Shown here piece after piece: positions 1 to 5,328 of a stretch of DNA of 5,328 bases. The position numbers and the translations under genes are program-made. Location of the stretch: NCBI GenBank assembly GCA_035691285.1, contig DASSJI010000181.1:1-5328 (forward strand). Direction: 5' to 3'. The notes below the pieces were generated by a model. That model was not told the origin of the DNA. It saw nothing but the letters and a program-made list of their open reading frames with translations, and did no database searches. Origin of the DNA: DATFEN01 sp035691285 (GTDB lineage: Bacteria > Acidobacteriota > Vicinamibacteria > Fen-336). Positions within the stretch are counted from its first letter, which is position 1, and each line of letters begins with the position of its first letter.

Positions 1-214
1 CGTCCAGCAGGATGAAGATCATGCAGACGAGGTAGAACTTGATCGGGAAGCGCTCGCGGGCGGTGCCGATGGGCGGGACGCCGCACTCGTAGGTCGAGGT
101 CTTCTCCGGGCTGGGACGCGGCCTTCCCAGGAGGTAGGACAGCACGAGGATGAGCGCGGCGAGAGAGACCGCGAAGCCGAAGAGCAGCAGGACGGGCGTG
201 TAGGAGGGCAGCAT
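1..214 (-). CDS. nuoA: NADH-quinone oxidoreductase subunit A (NuoA), 5' part
   Basis: This is the N-terminal 71 residues of the small membrane subunit A (ND3 homologue) of respiratory complex I, which carries electrons from NADH to quinone and pumps protons across the inner membrane. Reading the minus strand from the ATG at 214 gives a hydrophobic first helix (about residues 6-29). A loop follows with the family signature YECG at 42-45, including the conserved Cys44, then PxGTARERF (48-56) and PIKFYLVCMIFIL (57-69), the start of the second helix. The family is usually about 120 residues, so roughly 50 residues lie beyond the left edge. The ATG is followed at once by the expected short N-terminus. 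Upstream, AGAAGAG is purine-rich but sits too close for a standard ribosome site. NuoA is normally first in the nuo operon, which fits the promoter seen just upstream. Family assignment is firm; downstream nuo genes are inferred. Confidence 0.95.
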   Translation of the reverse strand, partial: MLPSYTPVLLLFGFAVSLAALILVLSYLLGRPRPSPEKTSTYECGVPPIGTARERFPIKFYLVCMIFILLD

Positions 215-270
215 CTCTTCTGTGGTCAGTGACTTCCGGGCTCCGGTCTGTCCCGCGAAGAAGCCCGCTG

Positions 271-300
271 ACTATACGTCGCGGCGGGGGCGCTTTTCAA
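271..300 (-). promoter_or_regulatory. Sigma-70-like promoter for nuoA
   Basis: On the minus strand TTGAAA (300 to 295) is followed by an 18-base spacer and TATAGT (276 to 271). Each hexamer differs from the consensus at one position (TTGACA, TATAAT), which is striking in this GC-rich context. The expected transcription start is near 264, giving a leader of about 50 bases before the nuoA ATG. It is the best two-box promoter in the window. Assignment is by motif only. Confidence 0.65.
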
Positions 301-332
301 GAGGATCAGGCCGACGTCCGGGCCGGAGCCGA

Positions 333-343
333 TACAATCCGCC
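333..343 (+). promoter_or_regulatory. Probable -10 core for the M55 peptidase gene
   Basis: TACAAT at 333-338 is directly followed by CCGCC. The -10 hexamer differs from TATAAT at one base. The -35 region is poor: CCGACG at 311-316 with a 16-base spacer keeps only the central GAC. The predicted start near 345 would give a leader of about 17 bases that still contains the GGAGG ribosome site. The same TAnnAT-CCGCC core recurs before two other genes in the window. Confidence 0.45.
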
Positions 344-352
344 AGGTGTCAC

Positions 353-357
353 GGAGG
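353..357 (+). promoter_or_regulatory. Shine-Dalgarno site of the M55 peptidase gene
   Basis: GGAGG lies 4 bases before the ATG at 362. It supports this start over any later in-frame one, and this start also gives a proper signal peptide. It is the strongest ribosome site in the window. Confidence 0.75.
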
Positions 358-361
358 CGAC

Positions 362-1264
362 ATGCGTGTATGGCTCGCGACAGCGGCGCTGTGTCTTTGC
401 GGAACCTCGGGCGCGCTCGGCACGGAAGCACGGGGGAAGCTCAAGGTCCACGTCTCGGTGGACATGGAGGGCATCGCCGGCGTCGTCAGCGGTGACCAGC
501 TGGGACCGAGCGAGTTCGAGTACCAGCGCTTCCGCGAGTTCATGACCAGGGAGGCCCTGGCCGCGGTGCAGGCCGCGCTCGAGGCGGGCGCCACCGAGAT
601 CGTTGTGGCCGACTCCCACGGCAACGGCCAGAACCTCCTCATCGAGCAGCTCCCGAAGGACGTGCGCGTGGTGCGGTCCTGGCCGCGTCCCCTCGGGATG
701 ATGGGCGGCGTCGACGGAAGCTTCGACGCCGCGATCTTCATCGGCTACCACGCCTCCACCGACAACCCGAAGGGCGTCCGCGCCCACACCTTCCGGAGCG
801 CGCTCTTCACCCACGTCGGCGTGAACGGAAAGGCCATCAGCGAAGGCTGGATGAGCGCGGCGCTCGCTGGCCACTTCGGCGTGCCGGTGGTGATGGCGTC
901 GGGAGACGACGTGGCCATGGCGGAGCTGCGCCAGCAACTCGGCGACCTCGAGACCGCCGAGGTCAAGCGCAGCCTCGGCTTCCATGCGGCGGAGACGCTG
1001 ACCCCGGCAGCCGCCGTCGAGCTGATCGGTCGCAAGGTCAAGGCCGCCCTCGCGCGGCGCGGGGACTTCAAGCCGATGCGGCTTTCGGGCGCGCCGGCCC
1101 TCGAGATCGGCTTCAAGCAATACCTCGCCGCGGAAGTCGCGGCGTACCTGCCCGGCGCCGAGCGCATGGATGCCCACTCTGTCCGCTTCCGCACGCGGGA
1201 CATCCTGGAGACCTCGAACCTGCTGACGTTCCTGGACAACTGGGACCAGGAGCTGAAGCCGTGA
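362..1264 (+). CDS. M55-family zinc D-aminopeptidase (DppA-like), exported
   Basis: This 300-residue protein belongs to peptidase family M55, typified by Bacillus DppA, a zinc aminopeptidase that releases N-terminal D-amino acids such as D-Ala from short peptides. All residues known to matter in DppA are present with nearly constant spacing: Asp34 and Glu36 in the SVDMEG motif, His86 in ADSHG, His130 in GYHA, the proposed catalytic His142, and Glu161. DppA has Asp8, Glu10, His60, His104, His115 and Glu133. The C-terminal part has the usual LPGAERMDAHSVRF segment near 255-270. Unlike DppA, which is cytoplasmic, it begins with MRVWLATAALCLCG and a likely signal-peptidase I site after about residue 20 (ALG), so export to the periplasm is inferred; the Cys residues do not form a good lipobox. 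Substrates there could be D-Ala-containing peptides from peptidoglycan turnover, which is inference. The stop lies 5 bases from the stop of the convergent barrel gene. Fold and active site are confident; the natural substrate is unknown. Confidence 0.92.
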   Translation: MRVWLATAALCLCGTSGALGTEARGKLKVHVSVDMEGIAGVVSGDQLGPSEFEYQRFREFMTREALAAVQAALEAGATEIVVADSHGNGQNLLIEQLPKDVRVVRSWPRPLGMMGGVDGSFDAAIFIGYHASTDNPKGVRAHTFRSALFTHVGVNGKAISEGWMSAALAGHFGVPVVMASGDDVAMAELRQQLGDLETAEVKRSLGFHAAETLTPAAAVELIGRKVKAALARRGDFKPMRLSGAPALEIGFKQYLAAEVAAYLPGAERMDAHSVRFRTRDILETSNLLTFLDNWDQELKP

Positions 1265-1269
1265 CGTGG

Positions 1270-2055
1270 TCAGCGTAGCCGGAGGCGGAGTCCGGCCGTG
1301 AACCCCCAGTCGCCCGTTTCCGGCACGAGGCCGTGTCGGACCGCGGCGTCGCCCTGAACGCGGCCGCCTCCCACAGCGAGACCGAGGCGCGCCTCGCCCC
1401 GGTCGCCAACGCCGACCAGCGCGTTGCCCAGGAACCCGTTGACCTCGGCGAGGAGGGTGAGCGCCTTGAAGGCGCGGAGGCCGAGCGCCGCCCCGCCGGA
1501 GAAGAAGTCGGCCTGCTCGTGGGGCTCGAGGGGCGCGTCCTCGAGGGCGAGCCCGGCGTTGGCATGCAGCGTCGCCCGGCCGAGCCGCTTCGAGAGCAGG
1601 ACCTCCGCCCGGAAGCGCAGGGTGTTGGGCGCGAGGCCGTCGCCGAAGCCGGTCTGGGGCAGCGTCACCGCGAAGCGCGCGGCCAGGGCCGGGTGCCCGG
1701 CGGTGTCGTCCGCGAAGCGGACCTTGGAGCGCAGCGTCACGTCCCCGGCCTCTGAGCGCGTGCCGAAGCCTGGATCCTTCACGACGCCCACGGCGGCCAC
1801 CCACTCCACGTCCAGCTCGACGTTCGCCGCGGGCGCGTACACCAGGTTCAGGACCGGCCCGTCCCAGCGGATGCGCTCCGCTCCCGTCAGGTAGTTCGGC
1901 TGGTTCGAGATCCAGTCGAACCCGGACTCGACGACGATGCTCCCGGCGGGCGCGGTGGTCGCTTCCTCGGTGAGGAGGGGCCGCGTCTGCGCGAGCGCCG
2001 CGCGACAGCAGACCGCGGCGAGGAGCGAAAGGGCGGCGCGGCCTTTCCGGTGCAT
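1270..2055 (-). CDS. Putative outer-membrane beta-barrel protein (MetA-like transporter family)
   Basis: This 261-residue protein has a clear Sec signal peptide, MHRKGRAALSLLAAV..., with a cleavage site after ALA at about residue 22. The mature part opens with a TRPLLTEEATTAPAGSIVVESGF segment, then alternating polar and hydrophobic stretches typical of membrane beta strands, for example around ERIRWDGPVLNLVYAP, TLRFRAEVLLSKRLG and ATLHANAGLAL. It ends with WGFTAGLRLRLR. The opening and the strand pattern resemble the MetA-pathway-of-phenol-degradation or generic transporter-like barrels seen in many Gram-negative genomes. That match is from memory, and the substrate is unknown. The usual terminal aromatic residue of barrels is absent, since the last residue is Arg, which is a little odd. 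The ATG at 2055 is chosen because it gives the signal peptide directly. No Shine-Dalgarno sequence precedes it, and its predicted promoter leaves only a few bases of leader. It is divergent from the PBP gene and convergent with the M55 gene. Confidence 0.75.
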   Translation of the reverse strand: MHRKGRAALSLLAAVCCRAALAQTRPLLTEEATTAPAGSIVVESGFDWISNQPNYLTGAERIRWDGPVLNLVYAPAANVELDVEWVAAVGVVKDPGFGTRSEAGDVTLRSKVRFADDTAGHPALAARFAVTLPQTGFGDGLAPNTLRFRAEVLLSKRLGRATLHANAGLALEDAPLEPHEQADFFSGGAALGLRAFKALTLLAEVNGFLGNALVGVGDRGEARLGLAVGGGRVQGDAAVRHGLVPETGDWGFTAGLRLRLR

Positions 2056-2060
2056 GAAGC

Positions 2061-2075
2061 GGCGGATCTTATAAT
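2061..2075. promoter_or_regulatory. Shared AT-rich core, possible bidirectional promoter
   Basis: The 29-base gap between the barrel gene (start 2055, minus) and the PBP gene (start 2085, plus) contains one AT-rich island. On the plus strand it reads TATAAT (2070-2075), a perfect -10 box. On the minus strand it reads TAAGAT (2071 to 2066) followed by CCGCC (2065 to 2061), with TTGCGC (2093 to 2088) as a weak -35 at a 16-base spacing. Predicted starts are near 2082 (plus) and 2059 (minus), so both messages would begin only a few bases before their start codons. A good plus-strand -35 is not visible. Confidence 0.5.
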
Positions 2076-2084
2076 CGAATCGTC

Positions 2085-4388
2085 TTGGCGCAAGCTTCGG
2101 GTCACATCTACTCGGCGGAGCGTCTCAAGGTCGTCGTCGCGCTGCTGACCCTCCTCACGCTCCCGCTGGTCCTCGGCGGGTCGTTCCTCGTGTACCAGTA
2201 CGTCAAGTACACCGTGATGATCGAGAAGCGCCTCAAGGGCGAGCGCGGCCAGATCCCGTCCCGCGTGTTCTCGCGCCCGTTCGTCCTGCGGGAGGGGATG
2301 GCCCTCAACGCGGCCGGGCTCACGAAGGTCCTGAACGGACTGAAGTACGAGCAGAAGCCCGACCGGCCCCAGGCTCCCGGCGAGTTCGCCCTGGGCGAGG
2401 GAGCCGTGCTGCTCCACGTGCGGCCCGCCGAGGGCAACGCCACCGAGGTGCTCGCGGCGGTCTTCGAGAAGGACCGCCTCAAGGAGCTGCGCGGCCTGAA
2501 GTCGAAGAAGCGCTACGCCACGCAGGCCCTCGAGCCGGAGCTCATCACGTACCTTTTCGACGCGAGCCGGGAGAAGCGCCGCCTCGTCACGTACGAAGAG
2601 CTGCCGGAGATGGTCGTGCAGGCCGTGCTGGCCATCGAGGATCGCCGCTTCTTCAGCCATCCCGGCCTCGACCCGATGCGCATCGTCGCCGCCGCCGTCC
2701 GCAACATCCGGGCGGAGAGCTACGTTCAGGGCGCGAGCACCATCACGCAGCAGCTCGTCAAGAACTTCTTCCTGACGCCGGAGCGCACCATCCGGCGCAA
2801 GGCCCAGGAGGCGCTCCTGGCCTTCGTCCTGGAGCGCCGCGCCAACAAGAAGGAGATCCTCGAGCTCTACCTCAACGAGATCTACCTCGGCCAGGTGGGC
2901 TCCTTCAGCATCAACGGGGTCGGCGAGGCCGCGCGCATGTACTTCCGCAAGGACGTGGGCAACCTGACGCTGCCCGAGGCGGCGCTCCTGGCCGGCATGA
3001 TCCAGTCGCCGAACCCGTACAACCCGTACCGCCACGCACGTCGGGCCACCGAGCGCCGCAACGTCGTGATCCGGTCGATGCAGGAGGCCGGGTTCATCGA
3101 CGACGCCGCGGCGGAGGCCGCGATCGCGACGCCCCTCAAGGTCGAGCCGCCCACCGTGGACAGCGCCGAGGCGCCCTACTTCGTGGACCTGGTGAAGACC
3201 CAGCTCGCCGAGCGCTACGCCGCGACCGACCTGACGACCGGCAATCTGTCCGTGCACACGACGCTCGACCTGCACCTCCAGGCGCTCGGCCAGGCCGCCC
3301 TGGCCGACGGTCTCGCGGCCGCCGACAAGCTGATCAAGGCGAAGAAGAAGACCCCCGGCGCACTCGTACAGGGATCCTTGATCGCCCTGGAGCCCGGCAC
3401 CGGCGCCATCCTCGCCCTCGTCGGCGGACGCTCGTACGGCTCCAGCCAGTACAACCGCGTGATGAAGGCGCGCCGCCAGCCGGGGAGCACCTTCAAGCCG
3501 TTCGTCTACCTCGCCGCCTTCGAGGCGACCTTCGACGACCCGGCCCTCCCGCCCATCACGCCCGCGACGGTCGTGGAGGACGCGCCCTCGGTCTTCTTCT
3601 TCGAGGACAAGGAGTACATCCCGCAGAACTACGAGGACGAGTACGTCGGCAACGTCACGCTGCGGCGCGCGCTGGCCAAGAGCCTCAACGTGGCGACGGT
3701 GAAGGTGGCCGAGATGGTGGGCTACGACCGCGTCGCCGGCCTGTGGACGAACCGGCTCCACATGCCGGGCGACGTCCGGCCGTATCCGGCCGTGGCGCTC
3801 GGCTCCTTCGAGGCCACTCCCCTCGAGATGGCCACGGCGTACAACGTGCTGGCGAACGGCGGGCTGAAGGTCGAGCCGGTGTCGGTGCTCCAGGTGACCG
3901 AAGCCGGCGGGAAGGTCCTGGAGCAGCACCAGGCGCCCGCGCCGCAGCGCGTGGTGCACGAGGAGTCGGCCTTCCTCGTCGTGAACATGCTGCGCAGCGT
4001 CATCAACGAAGGGACCGCAGCGGGGGCGCGCGGCTCCGGTTTCGCCGCGGACGCGGCCGGCAAGACCGGCACCACGAACGACCTGCGCGACGCCTGGTTC
4101 GCCGGCTTCACTCCCGACCTGCTGTGCGTCGTCTGGGTCGGCTACGACGACAACACGCCGGTGGGGCTCTCGGGGGCGAAGGCCGCGCTGCCGATCTGGG
4201 TGCAGTTCATGAAGGGCGCCACCGCCGGCGTCAAGGCGCGATCCTTCACGCCGCCCGCCGAGAACGTCGTCTTCATCGATATCGATCGCGAGACGGGCCT
4301 CCTGGCGACCGCGCGCTGTCCCAGGGTCGTCTCGGAGGCCTTCATCGCCGGCACCGAGCCGATCGAGCGCTGTCCGCTACACTACTAA
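2085..4388 (+). CDS. Bifunctional class A penicillin-binding protein, PBP1b type
   Basis: This 767-residue enzyme polymerises lipid II into glycan strands and crosslinks the stem peptides in the periplasm, anchored in the inner membrane. Order of parts: short cytoplasmic tail; membrane anchor at about 16-37; a UB2H-like region at about 55-130, the domain that in E. coli PBP1b receives the lipoprotein activator LpoB; glycosyltransferase GT51 at about 165-350; transpeptidase at about 430-700. GT51 motifs are EDRRFF (Glu185 catalytic), GASTITQQLVKN (216-227), RRKAQE (Glu242 catalytic) and KKEILELYLNEIYLG (255-269). Transpeptidase motifs are STFK (Ser468 nucleophile, Lys471), SLN (533-535) and KTG (660-662). 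Everything needed for both activities is present. The C-terminal tail has Cys745 and Cys763, a possible disulfide, and no PASTA domains. The only usable start before the anchor is TTG at 2085, because an in-frame stop lies at 2055-2057. No ribosome site precedes it. The symbol mrcB would fit the architecture but is not assigned because orthology was not tested. Confidence 0.95.
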   Translation: MAQASGHIYSAERLKVVVALLTLLTLPLVLGGSFLVYQYVKYTVMIEKRLKGERGQIPSRVFSRPFVLREGMALNAAGLTKVLNGLKYEQKPDRPQAPGEFALGEGAVLLHVRPAEGNATEVLAAVFEKDRLKELRGLKSKKRYATQALEPELITYLFDASREKRRLVTYEELPEMVVQAVLAIEDRRFFSHPGLDPMRIVAAAVRNIRAESYVQGASTITQQLVKNFFLTPERTIRRKAQEALLAFVLERRANKKEILELYLNEIYLGQVGSFSINGVGEAARMYFRKDVGNLTLPEAALLAGMIQSPNPYNPYRHARRATERRNVVIRSMQEAGFIDDAAAEAAIATPLKVEPPTVDSAEAPYFVDLVKTQLAERYAATDLTTGNLSVHTTLDLHLQALGQAALADGLAAADKLIKAKKKTPGALVQGSLIALEPGTGAILALVGGRSYGSSQYNRVMKARRQPGSTFKPFVYLAAFEATFDDPALPPITPATVVEDAPSVFFFEDKEYIPQNYEDEYVGNVTLRRALAKSLNVATVKVAEMVGYDRVAGLWTNRLHMPGDVRPYPAVALGSFEATPLEMATAYNVLANGGLKVEPVSVLQVTEAGGKVLEQHQAPAPQRVVHEESAFLVVNMLRSVINEGTAAGARGSGFAADAAGKTGTTNDLRDAWFAGFTPDLLCVVWVGYDDNTPVGLSGAKAALPIWVQFMKGATAGVKARSFTPPAENVVFIDIDRETGLLATARCPRVVSEAFIAGTEPIERCPLHY

Positions 4389-4513
4389 CGGAGCCAGCCG
4401 GGCGGGACGCTCTCGCGGCGCTCGCGCTCCTTCCGGGCCGCGTCTCCCATCGACTGGGCCGACGCGACGCCGGCTGCGAGCCACGCCGCGACCACGATCC
4501 TCGCGAGGCGCAT
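4385..4513 (-). CDS. Small secreted protein, 42 residues, unknown function
   Basis: The minus-strand ATG at 4513 opens a 42-residue frame ending in TAG at 4387-4385. The first 20 residues, MRLARIVVAAWLAAGVASAQ, form a textbook Sec signal peptide with cleavage after ASA (residue 19). The mature part is only about 23 residues and highly charged (GDAARKERERRESVPP, ending GWLR). From memory, a QS-GDAARKE-ERR opening directly after a signal peptide is common in longer exported Acidobacteriota proteins, so this may be a remnant or a truly short member. That is unverified. Its stop overlaps the PBP stop by four bases on the opposite strand. The start region faces the kinase gene, and TATACA on the minus strand (4537 to 4532) is a candidate -10 box about 19 bases upstream. 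There is no strong ribosome site. The frame stays open further upstream to 4960, but that part is antisense to the kinase and looks like a GC shadow. Confidence 0.55.
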   Translation of the reverse strand: MRLARIVVAAWLAAGVASAQSMGDAARKERERRESVPPGWLR

Positions 4514-4531
4514 CGCGATCCGAGCCCCGAG

Positions 4532-4546
4532 TGTATAGAATCCGCC
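4532..4546. promoter_or_regulatory. -10 core for the kinase gene, possibly bidirectional
   Basis: TAGAAT (4536-4541) followed by CCGCC is a good -10 for the kinase gene, with an expected start near 4548 and a leader of about 26 bases. On the minus strand the same island reads TATACA (4537 to 4532), usable by the 42-residue ORF, with TTGGCC (4558 to 4553) as a weak -35 at a 15-base spacing. No plus-strand -35 resembling TTGACA is visible. Confidence 0.45.
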
Positions 4547-4556
4547 GATCCCGGCC

Positions 4557-4562
4557 AAGGAG
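4557..4562 (+). promoter_or_regulatory. Shine-Dalgarno site of the kinase gene
   Basis: AAGGAG precedes the GTG at 4574 by 11 bases, slightly long, with a further purine run (AGAAGAG) in between. It supports the GTG start, which gives the standard short IGQTVSHYRV lead-in to the kinase domain. Confidence 0.6.
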
Positions 4563-4573
4563 AGAAGAGCGGC

Positions 4574-5328
4574 GTGATCGGCCAGACCGTCTCGCACTAC
4601 CGTGTCGTCGAGAAGCTGGGCGGCGGGGGGATGGGCGTCGTGTACCGGGCCGAGGACGTTCGGCTCGGCCGCGGCGTCGCGCTCAAGTTCCTGCCACTCG
4701 AGCTGGCGAGCGACCCGAGCGCCGTCGAGCGCTTCCACCGCGAGGCGCGGGCGGCGTCGGCTCTGGACCACCCCAACATCTGCGTGATCCACGACATCGG
4801 CGAGCACGAAGGCCGGCACTTCATCGTGATGGAGCTGCTCCAGGGCCGAACCCTCAAGCACCTCGTCGAAGGGGCGCCCCTGGAGACCGACACGGTGCTC
4901 GACCTGGCGACGCAGATCGTGGACGCCCTGGACGCGGCCCACGCCAAGGGCATCGTCCACCGCGACGTCAAGCCGGCCAACATCTTCGTCACGCAGCGCG
5001 GGCAGGCGAAGATCCTCGACTTCGGGCTCGCAAAGCTGGCGCCCGGCCCCAAGACGCCGTCCAGCGTGTCACTGGATTCCGCGCTCGCCACGCGCGCCGC
5101 TCCGGAGGCCGAGGAGCACCTCACCAGCCCGGGCGCGACGGTGGGCACGGTGGCCTACATGTCGCCCGAGCAGGCGCGCGGCAAGGAGCTCGACGCGCGC
5201 AGCGACCTGTTCTCCTTCGGACTCGTCCTCTACGAGATGGCCACGGGCCACCGCGCCTTCGACGGCGCGACCACGGCCATCATCTTCGATGCGATCCTGA
5301 ACCGCGCGCCCACGCCTCCGGTGCGCCT
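4574..5328 (+). CDS. Hanks-type serine/threonine protein kinase, 5' part
   Basis: This frame starts at GTG 4574 and stays open to the right edge, giving 251 residues of a PknB-like eukaryotic-type kinase that transfers phosphate from ATP to Ser or Thr of target proteins. Visible motifs: glycine loop LGGGGMGVVY (15-24), ATP-anchoring Lys38 in VALKF, helix-C Glu57 in FHREA, catalytic HRDVKPAN (129-136, with Asp131, Lys133, Asn136), DFG (149-151), GTVAYMSPEQ (191-200) and DARSDLFSFG (207-216). All catalytic residues are intact, so it should be active. The activation loop between DFG and GTVAYMSPE is long (about 40 residues) and rich in Ser, Thr and Ala, offering several autophosphorylation sites. 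The lead-in and SPEQ pattern resemble the large kinase families of Acidobacteriota, whose members often carry a C-terminal membrane segment with TPR, WD40 or TolB-like repeats. That part is outside the window, so sensor domain and targets are unknown. Confidence 0.95.
   Translation, partial: MIGQTVSHYRVVEKLGGGGMGVVYRAEDVRLGRGVALKFLPLELASDPSAVERFHREARAASALDHPNICVIHDIGEHEGRHFIVMELLQGRTLKHLVEGAPLETDTVLDLATQIVDALDAAHAKGIVHRDVKPANIFVTQRGQAKILDFGLAKLAPGPKTPSSVSLDSALATRAAPEAEEHLTSPGATVGTVAYMSPEQARGKELDARSDLFSFGLVLYEMATGHRAFDGATTAIIFDAILNRAPTPPVR

Noticed and set aside
222..545. Plus-strand 107-residue frame across the nuoA-M55 gap
   Set aside because: It has Arg and Ser-rich composition, no ribosome site or motif, overlaps the M55 start in another frame, and runs across the nuo promoter.
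1278..1296. GCCGGA/TCCGGC hairpin with a 7-base loop just after the M55 stop
   Set aside because: The stem is only 6 bp, no T-run follows on either strand, and it falls inside the coding 3' end of the barrel gene. It may be chance in GC-rich DNA.
272..1804. Minus-strand 510-residue open frame spanning the M55 gene and part of the barrel gene
   Set aside because: It is low in complexity, dominated by Arg, Gly and Ala, covers two well-supported genes in other frames, and has no domain signature.
1887..3959. Minus-strand 690-residue open frame antisense to the PBP gene
   Set aside because: Its translation is rich in Arg, Gly, His, Leu and Val with no recognisable motif, it overlaps the start of the barrel gene in another frame, and the plus strand carries a complete PBP. 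It is a shadow of high GC third positions.
4618..4635. G-rich run resembling a G-quadruplex
   Set aside because: The G runs encode the kinase glycine loop and do not give four well-separated tracts, so the coding constraint explains them.
4597..5148. Minus-strand 183-residue open frame antisense to the kinase
   Set aside because: It lies wholly over intact kinase motifs and shows only Ser, Arg and Ala-rich shadow composition.

Overview
The window holds six genes from a very GC-rich Gram-negative bacterium. An Acidobacteriota-like origin is the best guess. It rests on the style of the Hanks-type kinase, the use of NuoA-type complex I, a UB2H-bearing class A PBP, an outer-membrane barrel protein, and a tiny secreted protein of a kind I associate with that phylum. 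This is inferred from sequence character, not from a database search; Myxococcota or Gemmatimonadota cannot be excluded.

Layout, left to right: (1) the 5' part of nuoA on the minus strand, running off the left edge; (2) an exported M55-family zinc D-aminopeptidase on the plus strand; (3) a signal-peptide-bearing outer-membrane beta-barrel protein on the minus strand; (4) a complete bifunctional penicillin-binding protein of the PBP1b type on the plus strand, starting with TTG; (5) a 42-residue secreted small protein on the minus strand, overlapping the PBP stop; (6) the 5' part of a serine/threonine protein kinase on the plus strand, running off the right edge. No stretch over 300 bases lacks a gene, and I see no RNA gene, mobile element, CRISPR array or long repeat.

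The six genes alternate strictly in strand (- + - + - +), so none of them shares an operon with another gene in the window. The convergent junctions are very tight (a 5-base gap and a 4-base overlap) with no convincing terminator. The divergent gaps are 147, 29 and 60 bases, and the AT-rich promoter cores stand out sharply from the GC-rich background. Three promoters share a TAnnAT-CCGCC core, and two of the gaps have one AT-rich island that may fire in both directions. The nuo promoter is the clearest sigma-70-like signal.

The gene set is about the cell envelope: respiratory membrane complex, exported peptidase, outer-membrane barrel, peptidoglycan polymerase and crosslinker, small secreted protein and a probable signalling kinase. 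A direct functional link among them is not shown by the sequence. I do not see an obviously new defence or mobile system; the most interesting features are the promoter architecture, the near-leaderless TTG-initiated PBP gene and the tiny secreted ORF.
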